A stretch of 38,102 bases of DNA from JAYKGU01 sp035285585 (lineage in GTDB: Bacteria > Cyanobacteriota > Cyanobacteriia > CAKZMO01), in assembly GCA_035285585.1 (NCBI GenBank), contig JAYKGU010000309.1, positions 1 through 38,102 on the forward strand, read 5' to 3'. Position 1 is the first letter of the stretch. Every line of letters starts with the position of its first letter. Both the position numbers and the translations under genes were made by a program. Below the pieces are notes generated by a model. That model was not told the origin of the DNA. It saw only the letters and a program-made list of their open reading frames with translations, and made no database searches. This document shows, in pieces, positions 1-7,057 of this stretch.

Positions 1-88
1 TTGGGTTCCGGCTTAAAGCGAGACAAAATTAGCGGGAAAGTGGGGTGCGCCGCAAAGACTGAATCGTAGCTTATATAAGGATAAAAAA

Positions 89-1135
89 ATGGCAAATTGG
101 ATTTTGTTTGCTCGTGGTGATGACGGAAAGCCTGTTGTATCGGCAATGAGAGGAGGAGATACGGTAGGAAGTAAAACTACTAACGCCAAAGCTGATCTAA
201 TTGCTTTTCTCAACAGTCTTTCAGGAGCAGGGACATTTTTGGTCGCCAAACCTGATGGTACAGATGTAGAAGCAGTTGATTTGCTATCCAGAACGGTTAT
301 AGATGGCAGTAATCAAGGGCCAGTTACCCCAAACGGCACCTGGTTTCAGTTTTTCCGCAATGGTACTCAGCCTGTTGTGGTCGCGATGAAGGAAGGAAAT
401 GGGGTTGAACTTTATAACGGCAATGTTAAATCAGCTTTAATTGATTTCTTGAACCGGCATACCGGGGCCAATTCCTTCCAGATTGCTCCGGCGGGTGCTG
501 AAATTCCAGATGTGCCTGTATGGAAACCTTCAGCGGTTTTTCCGGCTGCCCTATTAGGGAAGAAGGTAATGTTGGAAGTGGGACATGGCCCCTTGACAAC
601 GGGGTTTGATCCAGGCGCGATCGCGCATGACGGCGTCACCACTGAACACCAGCTTAATGTCATTGCAGCCAATGCAGCACGAGACGTTTTAGTAAAGGCA
701 GGAATTAGTTGCACGATCGTAGACACGCCCCAACCTGGTCTTGTCGCTATGGGTTTGAAAGCGGCGGGCTTTGATGTTTTCTGTAGCATTCATCATAATT
801 CTGCTGTTGGAGGGACAGCACAGGGAGCAGAGGTTTTCTCGCACCGCAGCAGAGGAGATGCGCCTGACAGAGACTTAGCAGCCAAGATGTCTAAAGAAAT
901 CGCTCAAGAGCTGGGTATTCGTGACCGTGGAGCAAAGCAGGCGAACTTTGATGTCTTGACTGGCGCAGAAAGTACAAATGTCAAAGTATCTGTTTTAGCC
1001 GAACTGTATTTTATTAACTTTAAGGGTGGCACTGTTTTAGGCAGCAGTTTTCCAAAACCCGATCTCAAGGACTTTTCTGAGCGGGGTGGAGAAGCAGTTG
1101 GTCGCGCCATTCGCGACTTCCTGTTCAAGCCTTGA
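89..1135 (+). CDS. N-acetylmuramoyl-L-alanine amidase (Amidase_3 type) with duplicated N-terminal module
   Basis: The C-terminal half (about residues 155-348) reads as a zinc-dependent Amidase_3 domain, which cleaves the amide bond between MurNAc and the stem peptide of peptidoglycan. Visible ligands fit the family: H166 in EVGHG, E186 in TTEHQ, the H235-H236 pair in SIHHNS, and the catalytic glutamate E315 in AELYF. The N-terminal part contains two copies of a ~55-residue module (about 3-57 and 84-137), each with aromatic residues, PVVxAM, an N-x-K helix with L-I-x-F-L-N, then G-A-x-x-F. I do not recognise this module; it may bind cell wall. No signal peptide is visible, so export is unexplained. 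An AAGGA Shine-Dalgarno precedes the ATG. The gene looks more AT-rich than the rest of the window, which could mean recent acquisition or a phage-like lysin origin. The amidase call is firm and the cell role is open. Confidence 0.85.
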   Translation: MANWILFARGDDGKPVVSAMRGGDTVGSKTTNAKADLIAFLNSLSGAGTFLVAKPDGTDVEAVDLLSRTVIDGSNQGPVTPNGTWFQFFRNGTQPVVVAMKEGNGVELYNGNVKSALIDFLNRHTGANSFQIAPAGAEIPDVPVWKPSAVFPAALLGKKVMLEVGHGPLTTGFDPGAIAHDGVTTEHQLNVIAANAARDVLVKAGISCTIVDTPQPGLVAMGLKAAGFDVFCSIHHNSAVGGTAQGAEVFSHRSRGDAPDRDLAAKMSKEIAQELGIRDRGAKQANFDVLTGAESTNVKVSVLAELYFINFKGGTVLGSSFPKPDLKDFSERGGEAVGRAIRDFLFKP

Positions 1136-1345
1136 CCCAATTGCTAAATTTTGGTTGAGCTTGGTACATAAGTTGCTAAGCTCAACAGGCTCTTGAAAAA
1201 CAGGGCGATCGCTCATCGCCGTAGGCGGGTATAGACGTGCACGGCATTGCCGAGATTATATAAGAAAAAATCAATCAAATCGATAAGTAATGCCTTCGAT
1301 AAATCAATGTCTAACTAAAGATAGACTGCATATCGCGGCGTGGGC

Positions 1346-1363
1346 GTTACATTTATTAACAAC
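1346..1363 (+). promoter_or_regulatory. Putative HLR1 (RpaB) box upstream of the Hlip gene
   Basis: The sequence GTTACATT-TA-TTAACAAC resembles the HLR1 direct repeat, (G/T)TTACA(T/A)(T/A) spaced by two bases. The first half matches fully and the second has two mismatches. It lies 52 bases upstream of the start codon of a high-light-inducible protein. RpaB binding to HLR1 is established for hli and photosystem genes in other cyanobacteria; the assignment here is inference. Confidence 0.45.
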
Positions 1364-1415
1364 TGCAATTTTCCATCTTTATTTGCAGATTTGTAGATAG
1401 TTGAGGTAACTCATT

Positions 1416-1610
1416 ATGACTCAGGGTACCGGACATTACGAACAACAAGCAGAACGCAAGTACGGCGAGTTCGCAACGAAATTTCAGTTTGGCTCCAACC
1501 CCAGTGCTGAAATCTGGAATGGTCGCCTGGCAATGCTTGGTTTTCTGGGTGCGTTAGTCGTTGAACTGGCTACTGGTCAGGGTTTCTTCCACTGGCTGGG
1601 CCTCGTGTAG
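1416..1610 (+). CDS. High-light-inducible protein (Hlip/SCP, one-helix chlorophyll-binding)
   Basis: This is a 64-residue, single-helix member of the light-harvesting-like superfamily. The helix begins with the chlorophyll-binding signature A-E-I-W-N-G-R-L-A-M (E32, N35, R37) and continues with LGFLGALVVELATG, ending in FFHWLGLV. Hlips bind chlorophyll and carotenoid in the thylakoid membrane, associate with PSII assembly intermediates or chlorophyll synthase, and protect under excess light. The ATG follows a GAGGTAA Shine-Dalgarno-like stretch. A putative HLR1 box lies upstream and an intrinsic terminator downstream, so the gene is probably a light-regulated single unit. Paralogues are numerous in cyanobacteria, so no specific symbol is given. 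Confidence 0.9.
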   Translation: MTQGTGHYEQQAERKYGEFATKFQFGSNPSAEIWNGRLAMLGFLGALVVELATGQGFFHWLGLV

Positions 1611-1682
1611 ATTCAAAGAAATTCAAGCATTGAGCCAAGCAAATTGGACTCGATTTAACGCTCGAAACCGAATTATAGCGTC

Positions 1683-1717
1683 AGGGCTGGGGGCATTCCC
1701 TGGCCTTTTGTTTTTTT
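1683..1717 (+). terminator. Intrinsic terminator after the Hlip gene
   Basis: GGCTGGG pairs with CCCTGGCC, with one wobble and one bulge, and is followed by TTTTG and then a run of seven T. It lies about 75 bases after the Hlip stop codon. Confidence 0.6.
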
Positions 1718-1882
1718 GACGGAGATTCAACCCAAGTTTCCACGATCGATAGATACCAGGCCGATAAGGAGTCAGTTAGTATCTAGAAAGACAGACAAAA
1801 ATTCAGCAAAGAGCAGTCAGAGACAAGCCAATAAAAAGAATTAGATAAATAAGAAAACTTTGCTGACGATTTAGAGGCATTT

Positions 1883-2398
1883 ATGAACTATTTAGTAGCA
1901 GTTTTACCAAACCGAATTCAGGCTGAGGCAGCCTACCGGGCGCTGCGGGAAGAAAACCTGCCTGACGAGCAAATTAATGTCCTGGGAGAAGGTTACCAGA
2001 GTGCGGATGAGTTTGGGTTAATCGATCCCAATCAGGAGGCGGCAAAGCAGTCCTGTGGTCTGGCATGGTGGCTCATCCCCTTTGGATTCATTGCCGGTTA
2101 CACCTTCAACTGGCTGACGGGGATCGAAATCTTTTCCTGGCTGGGGCCAATCGGCAACCATATTGTAGGTGGTTTGCTAGGGGCAGGTTCCGGTGCCCTG
2201 GGGGCGCTGCTGACGGGTGGTGCAACTGGTTGGACGGTGGGTAGTGGAGATGCGATCGCCTACCGCAACCGTCTGAATGCAGGCAAGTATTTGATCATTA
2301 CCACGGGCACTGACGCCGTTATCGAACGAGCAACCCGCATTCTGCGCCAGTTTGATCTGGAGAATATTCAGGGCTACAAGGAACTGGCAGGGGCGTAG
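1883..2398 (+). CDS. Glycine-rich membrane-segment protein, conserved cyanobacterial hypothetical
   Basis: The 171-residue protein starts with a small alpha/beta-looking domain (MNYLVAVLPNRIQAEAAYRAL). It then has one or two hydrophobic segments around residues 55-115 that are rich in Gly and Ala (IVGGLLGAGSGALGALLTGGATG), and ends with a second alpha/beta piece (YLIITTGTDAVIERATRIL). The layout, in which a ferredoxin-like fold is split by a glycine zipper-type membrane segment, recalls general stress protein 17M/DUF1269-like proteins, which are often stress-induced, but I cannot confirm the family. It stands alone with a 270-base upstream region that holds a 9-base inverted repeat (1803-1811 with 1858-1866) ending 16 bases before the ATG. 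Confidence 0.75.
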   Translation: MNYLVAVLPNRIQAEAAYRALREENLPDEQINVLGEGYQSADEFGLIDPNQEAAKQSCGLAWWLIPFGFIAGYTFNWLTGIEIFSWLGPIGNHIVGGLLGAGSGALGALLTGGATGWTVGSGDAIAYRNRLNAGKYLIITTGTDAVIERATRILRQFDLENIQGYKELAGA

Positions 2399-2488
2399 CT
2401 GGGATCGGCTTCTACCGTTTGACAGGGGGCGATCGCCCCAAAAACCACTTTCAAAAATCTACGTCCAGAAGATCAAAGGAGCAAATAC

Positions 2489-2917
2489 ATGAATGCCGAG
2501 GAATTTGTGGAGCGGCTTAACGGTGGAGAACAACTTTTCAAAGATGTGTCGCTGATCAACGCCGACCTGAGTGGCCTGGATTTGACCGAAGTAGTTTTTA
2601 CCGGATCTGATCTGAGCAACGCCAATTTGAGTGGTGCAAATCTGCGGAGGGCAAACCTTACGGGGGCAAACTTGACCAACGCGAACCTCAGGGAAGCTAA
2701 CTTGTCTGGCTGTAGCCTGTATAACGCCAATCTGACCAATGCTGATCTAACTGACGCCAGCATCGTTACTACTAGCTTGCAGGGAGCCACTTTGACCAAC
2801 GCCATTCTGGATGGCGCAAATATGGCCCAGACCGATACGGTGGGAGCCGACCTGGATGAGGCCAGCACGGAAAATGTGGATTTAGACCAGGCGGATTTCA
2901 CTCGATTCTCTCACTAA
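2489..2917 (+). CDS. Pentapeptide-repeat protein
   Basis: From about residue 24 to 125 the 142-residue protein is a run of A(D/N)LXX pentapeptides (ADLSG, ANLSG, ANLRR, ANLTG, ANLTN, ANLRE). Such repeats form a right-handed quadrilateral beta-helix. The short N-terminal piece (MNAEEFVERLNGGEQLFKDVSLI) is not repetitive. Proteins of this size are abundant in cyanobacteria and mostly of unknown function. An AAAGGAGC Shine-Dalgarno lies 8 bases before the ATG, so the start is secure. No signal peptide or membrane segment is visible, so it is presumably cytosolic. Confidence 0.85.
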   Translation: MNAEEFVERLNGGEQLFKDVSLINADLSGLDLTEVVFTGSDLSNANLSGANLRRANLTGANLTNANLREANLSGCSLYNANLTNADLTDASIVTTSLQGATLTNAILDGANMAQTDTVGADLDEASTENVDLDQADFTRFSH

Positions 2918-3288
2918 GGTGATTTCTTGAAATGAAATTACCAGCCCACGGTGCGTTACGCTTCGCTCTAGCGATAGCCATGCCCTTGGGCTATACGGCA
3001 CCCTACGGGCGGTATGGTCTTTCCTGGAAATCTCCTTATTGGCTGTTTCTGTATCACCATTTCCGTCACACGGTAGATATGAAATGCTGTAGTCAAGGGT
3101 AGCCTTGAGGAGTCAGATTGAACCGTTAGTAGAGCCTTTATCTGCCAATCAATTTGGGCGTTGTGCTCGACCAGAGCAGAAGCAAACTGGTATGGCACAA
3201 TGCTTCGCCGCCGATCCTTTGTGAACGCTGAAGGATAGGGTGAGCTACTTGATATTTGAAGTTGAACAATGAAGAACGGGGGACCGAT
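2918..3288. other. Non-coding stretch between the pentapeptide gene and transaldolase
   Basis: About 370 bases with no convincing gene. It holds the degenerate intergenic repeat at 2950-3006 and presumably the transaldolase promoter. A TTG-initiated extension of transaldolase from 3256 is possible but not favoured. Confidence 0.5.
2950..3006. repeat. Degenerate intergenic repeat of the GGTGCGTTACGC type
   Basis: GGTGCGTTACGCTTCGC at the left and GCACCCTAC at the right form the arms of a repeat type that is common between cyanobacterial genes. The inner part is interrupted here. Identification is from memory of the motif. Confidence 0.35.
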
Positions 3289-4443
3289 ATGGCTGAGAAC
3301 CCAGTCAAACAAGCACGGAAAGAAGGCCAGAGCATCTGGCTCGACTACCTGAATCGTGAAGATCTGGCGTCAGGTAAGCTGAAGTCGATGATTGACGAAT
3401 ACGCCCTGGGAGGGTTGACATCTAACCCCACCATCTTTGAAAAGGCGATCAATGGCGGCGATGCATACGATGAAAGCATCGAAGCGGGTATTCGTGAAAA
3501 CAAATCGCCTTCAGAGATTTACGATTCGCTAATCTTTGAGGACATTCGCAACGCCTGTGATCTATTCCGTCCTATTTACGAAGAAACCGATGGGCAGGAC
3601 GGCTACGTCAGCATTGAGGTTTCTCCCGATCTGGCCCGCGATACCCAGGGAACCATTGAGGAGGCGCGACGCTTTTACAAAGAAGTGGAGCGCCCCAATG
3701 TGATGATTAAAATCCCCGGTACGCCGGAGGGTATGGCCGCCATTGAACAGGCGATCGCCGAGGGCATCAACGTCAACATCACCCTGCTCTTTTCGGTAGA
3801 TAGCTATCGGGAAACAGCTTACGCTTACCTGCGGGGATTGGAGCGGTTGGTGCAGGAAGGGCAGCCTATTAACAAAATTGCCTCCGTTGCCAGCTTTTTC
3901 CTCAGCCGCATCGATAGCAAGGTAGATGACCGCATCGACGAGCGACTCAAGCAGGAAGGAACAGAAACCCTTAATGAAGAGGCGCGACTGCGTCAAATCA
4001 AAGGGGACGTGGCGATCGCCAATGCCAAAATTGCCTATCAGGTATTTGAGGAGATCATGGCGAGCGATCGCTGGCAAAAGCTCGCCAAAAAAGGAGCCAA
4101 CGTCCAGCGGTTGCTGTGGGCCAGCACCAGCACCAAGAGTCCTGCCTACCGCGATGTGATGTACGTCGAGGAGTTAATTGGTCCTCACACGGTCAACACC
4201 ATGCCCGTGGAGACGCTGGAAGCTTTTGTGGATCACGGTAAAGTTGAGCCAAACCGTGTCAAGCACCAGGTCGAAGAAGCCCATAAGCTATTGGACAGCT
4301 TGAACGACCCTGACATCAACATCAACCTGGACGAGGTGATGGACGAGCTGCTGGAGGAAGGCATTGAGAAGTTCCGCAAGCCCTTCCACTCCCTGATGGA
4401 CTCCTTAAAGCAAAAAATCGACCGACTGGCTCCCACTTCATAG
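3289..4443 (+). CDS. tal: Transaldolase
   Basis: Transaldolase moves a dihydroxyacetone unit between sedoheptulose 7-phosphate and glyceraldehyde 3-phosphate in the non-oxidative pentose phosphate pathway. The 384-residue protein fits the longer actinobacterial and cyanobacterial subfamily. Visible signatures are GGLTSNPTIFEKAI near the N-terminus, VMIKIPGT with the likely Schiff-base lysine K141, and INVNITLLFS after it. I chose ATG 3289 (MAENPVKQ) over the upstream TTG at 3256 because the former matches the usual N-terminus. The gene is 81 bases ahead of phosphoketolase on the same strand, so the two may be co-transcribed and act on the same sugar-phosphate pool. A hairpin region in the gap could modulate read-through. 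Confidence 0.93.
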   Translation: MAENPVKQARKEGQSIWLDYLNREDLASGKLKSMIDEYALGGLTSNPTIFEKAINGGDAYDESIEAGIRENKSPSEIYDSLIFEDIRNACDLFRPIYEETDGQDGYVSIEVSPDLARDTQGTIEEARRFYKEVERPNVMIKIPGTPEGMAAIEQAIAEGINVNITLLFSVDSYRETAYAYLRGLERLVQEGQPINKIASVASFFLSRIDSKVDDRIDERLKQEGTETLNEEARLRQIKGDVAIANAKIAYQVFEEIMASDRWQKLAKKGANVQRLLWASTSTKSPAYRDVMYVEELIGPHTVNTMPVETLEAFVDHGKVEPNRVKHQVEEAHKLLDSLNDPDININLDEVMDELLEEGIEKFRKPFHSLMDSLKQKIDRLAPTS

Positions 4444-4453
4444 TCGGCAAGGG

Positions 4454-4499
4454 ATCAGGGGTACTTCACTGCCCCTGATTACCCATTTTTGCCCCTGAT
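4454..4499 (+). promoter_or_regulatory. Hairpin with two alternative 3' arms between tal and xfp
   Basis: ATCAGGGG (4454-4461) can pair perfectly with CCCCTGAT at 4472-4479 or with an identical copy at 4492-4499, because GCCCCTGATT is repeated 20 bases apart. The first hairpin is followed by ACCCATTTTT, so it could act as a weak terminator. The second pairing would remove it. The function is inferred from layout only. Confidence 0.45.
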
Positions 4500-4524
4500 T
4501 TGCCGCTTTTAGCAGGACAGCGCC

Positions 4525-6948
4525 ATGACCACGACCCCCCTCCCCCCCATCACTGGCCCCGACATCTCCGTTGAAGAGGTGCGCAAAGACCACCATGCGG
4601 AACTGGAGGCGATCGCCCTTTACCGCCGTGCCGCCAACTATCTGGCCGCCACCCAAATCTACCTTAAGGACAACGTGCTGCTGCAGGCCCCCCTCCAGCC
4701 AGAGCACATCAAAGACCGGCTGCTGGGCCACTGGGGCACCACCCCCGGCATTAACCTGATCTACGCCCACTTGAACCGCCTGATTCGTTACCACAATCTG
4801 GATATGTTTTTGGTAACGGGCCCGGGACACGGCGCACCCGCCAACCTTGCCAACCTTTACTTGGAAGGCTCCATCCGCGACTATTATCCCCAGTATGGAT
4901 TTGGAGAAGCAGGGCTGCACCGCTTTGTGCGGGCTTTCTCCTGGCCGGGGGGATTTCCCAGCCATCTCTATCCTGGTATCCCCGGCACGATTCACGAGGG
5001 AGGCGAGCTGGGATACGCCCTGGCAACGGCCTTTGGGGCGGCGATGGACAACCCCGATTTAATCGTGGCTTGCATTGTAGGCGATGGCGAATCCGAAACG
5101 GGGCCAACGGCAACGGCCTGGCACAGCTACAAATACATCGACCCGGCAGAGTCGGGGGCGGTGCTGCCTATCCTGCATTTGAACGGCTACAAAATCGCCA
5201 GCCGCACCATCTATGGCTCCATGAGCGACGACGAGCTGCTGCATCTTTTCTCTGGCTATGGCTACCAGGTGCAAATGGTCGCAGGGGAGGACCTGGACGC
5301 GGATTTATTTGCGGCGATGGATTGGGCCTATGACGAAATTCGCGGCATTCAGCAGGCCGCCCGCTCGGGGAATCGCATCACCAAACCCCGCTGGCCGCTG
5401 ATTATCCTCAAGTCTCCCAAGGGCTGGACGGGGATCAAAGAAATTGATGGCGAACCCATTGAGGGCACCTACCGGGCGCACCAGGTGCCTGCCAAGCACG
5501 TGAAGGAAAACCCTGAGCATCTGCGGCTGCTGGAGGAGTGGTTCCGCTCCTATCACCCCGATGAGCTGTTTGATAATGAAGGGTATCCCATTCCCGCTGT
5601 GACCGATCAATGTCCGGTGGGCGATCGCCGCATGGGCACCAATCCCCATACTTTTGGCGGGCGCATTCGTCGCGACCTGAATCTGCCTCCCATTGATGAG
5701 TATGAAGTACCCGTCATTCAGCAGGAGAATTCCCAGCGGGGTGAGCCATTGGTGAGCAATACGCGATCGCTCGCCGAATACATCAAAAGCGTGGTGGAGC
5801 ACAACTCGAATACGTTCCGCATCTTCAGCCCCGACGAGCTGGAGTCCAACCGCCTCACCTCGATCTTTGAGGTGACCGATCGGGACTTCCAGTGGTCTAC
5901 CAAATCTTCGGATGAAAACATCAGTCCCTACGATGGTCGGGTGCTGGAAATCCTCAGCGAACACACCTGCCAGGCGTGGCTTCAGGGCTATTTGCTCACG
6001 GGTCGCCACGGGCTTTTCCCTTCCTATGAAGCGTTCCTGGGCATCATCACCACCATGATGGATCAGTTCGCCAAGTTTATGAAATACTCCAAGGAGTTCG
6101 ACTGGCGGTCCCCCGTTGCCTCCCTCAACTACCTGGAGTCTTCTACCCTATGGCGACAGGAGCACAACGGATTCTCCCACCAGAACCCTGGCTTCATCAA
6201 TAGCGTACTGGATCAGCAGGCCGAATTTGCGCGGGTCTATCTGCCGCCCGACGCCAACTGTTTGATCAGCACCATGGATCACTGCCTTCGCAGCACGGGC
6301 TACGTCAACCTGGTGATTGCCAACAAAAATCCAACGCCCCAGTGGCTTTCTATGCCGGAGGCGGTGGCCCACTGCCGCGCGGGAGCCTCTATCTGGCGCT
6401 GGGCCAGCACCGATGAAGGGGTCGATCCCGACATTGTGCTGGTGGGCATTGGCGACGTACCCACCGTAGAGGTGATGGCGGCAACCCAGTTGCTGCGGCT
6501 GGATTTGCCTGAGCTGCGGGTGCGGGTAGTCAACGTCACCGACCTGCTGGTGCTGGAGGAGAAATCTGACCATCCCCACGGGCTGAGCCAGGACTTGTTT
6601 GAAGCGCTGTTTACGCCGGATAAGCCTGTTATTGTGAACTTCCACGGCTATCCCTCGGTGGTGAAACAATTGATCTTTGGTCGGCCCAATATCGACCGAT
6701 TCTACATCAACGGCTATCAGGAAGAGGGCACTACCACAACGCCCTTTGATATGGTGGTGCGCAACCGGATCAGCCGCTATGACCTGGTGATGCAGGCGAT
6801 TCGACTTTCGTCGCGACGTAACCCATACGTGGCCAGTCGGGCGGGCGATCGCATCCAGCATTACGAGTATGTGCTGCGAGACCACACTCAATACATTACA
6901 GACCACGGCACAGACCCGGAGGAAATCCGCAACTGGCAGTGGAACTAG
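4525..6948 (+). CDS. xfp: Xylulose 5-phosphate/fructose 6-phosphate phosphoketolase
   Basis: This thiamine-diphosphate enzyme splits xylulose 5-phosphate (and often fructose 6-phosphate) with phosphate to acetyl phosphate plus an aldose phosphate. The 807-residue length is typical. Visible family features are GHWGTTPGI near residue 68, FLVTGPGHGAPA around 95-106, and the ThDP/Mg motif with GDGES at 186-190 and N220. Others are HLNGYKIASRT and the C-terminal NVTDLLVL and KPVIVNFHGYP segments. An AGCAGGACAG stretch precedes the ATG. It follows transaldolase and precedes glycogen phosphorylase, with a strong terminator directly downstream. In cyanobacteria phosphoketolase gives a carbon-conserving route from sugar phosphates to acetyl-CoA, so the cluster makes metabolic sense. 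Confidence 0.95.
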   Translation: MTTTPLPPITGPDISVEEVRKDHHAELEAIALYRRAANYLAATQIYLKDNVLLQAPLQPEHIKDRLLGHWGTTPGINLIYAHLNRLIRYHNLDMFLVTGPGHGAPANLANLYLEGSIRDYYPQYGFGEAGLHRFVRAFSWPGGFPSHLYPGIPGTIHEGGELGYALATAFGAAMDNPDLIVACIVGDGESETGPTATAWHSYKYIDPAESGAVLPILHLNGYKIASRTIYGSMSDDELLHLFSGYGYQVQMVAGEDLDADLFAAMDWAYDEIRGIQQAARSGNRITKPRWPLIILKSPKGWTGIKEIDGEPIEGTYRAHQVPAKHVKENPEHLRLLEEWFRSYHPDELFDNEGYPIPAVTDQCPVGDRRMGTNPHTFGGRIRRDLNLPPIDEYEVPVIQQENSQRGEPLVSNTRSLAEYIKSVVEHNSNTFRIFSPDELESNRLTSIFEVTDRDFQWSTKSSDENISPYDGRVLEILSEHTCQAWLQGYLLTGRHGLFPSYEAFLGIITTMMDQFAKFMKYSKEFDWRSPVASLNYLESSTLWRQEHNGFSHQNPGFINSVLDQQAEFARVYLPPDANCLISTMDHCLRSTGYVNLVIANKNPTPQWLSMPEAVAHCRAGASIWRWASTDEGVDPDIVLVGIGDVPTVEVMAATQLLRLDLPELRVRVVNVTDLLVLEEKSDHPHGLSQDLFEALFTPDKPVIVNFHGYPSVVKQLIFGRPNIDRFYINGYQEEGTTTTPFDMVVRNRISRYDLVMQAIRLSSRRNPYVASRAGDRIQHYEYVLRDHTQYITDHGTDPEEIRNWQWN

Positions 6949-6955
6949 ACCCAGG

Positions 6956-6982
6956 GAGGCGCAACCAGCGCCTCTTTTTTTT
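6956..6982 (+). terminator. Intrinsic terminator after phosphoketolase
   Basis: GAGGCGC, a five-base loop AACCA and GCGCCTC form a perfect 7-bp stem, followed by eight T. It sits 8 bases after the xfp stop codon, so glycogen phosphorylase is probably transcribed separately. Confidence 0.88.
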
Positions 6983-7057
6983 AATTTCGCTTTAACCGAC
7001 TTTAACTGGTTTTAACCCAAGTCTTATTGCTTTCCTTTGTTGTACGCACTGCTGATT

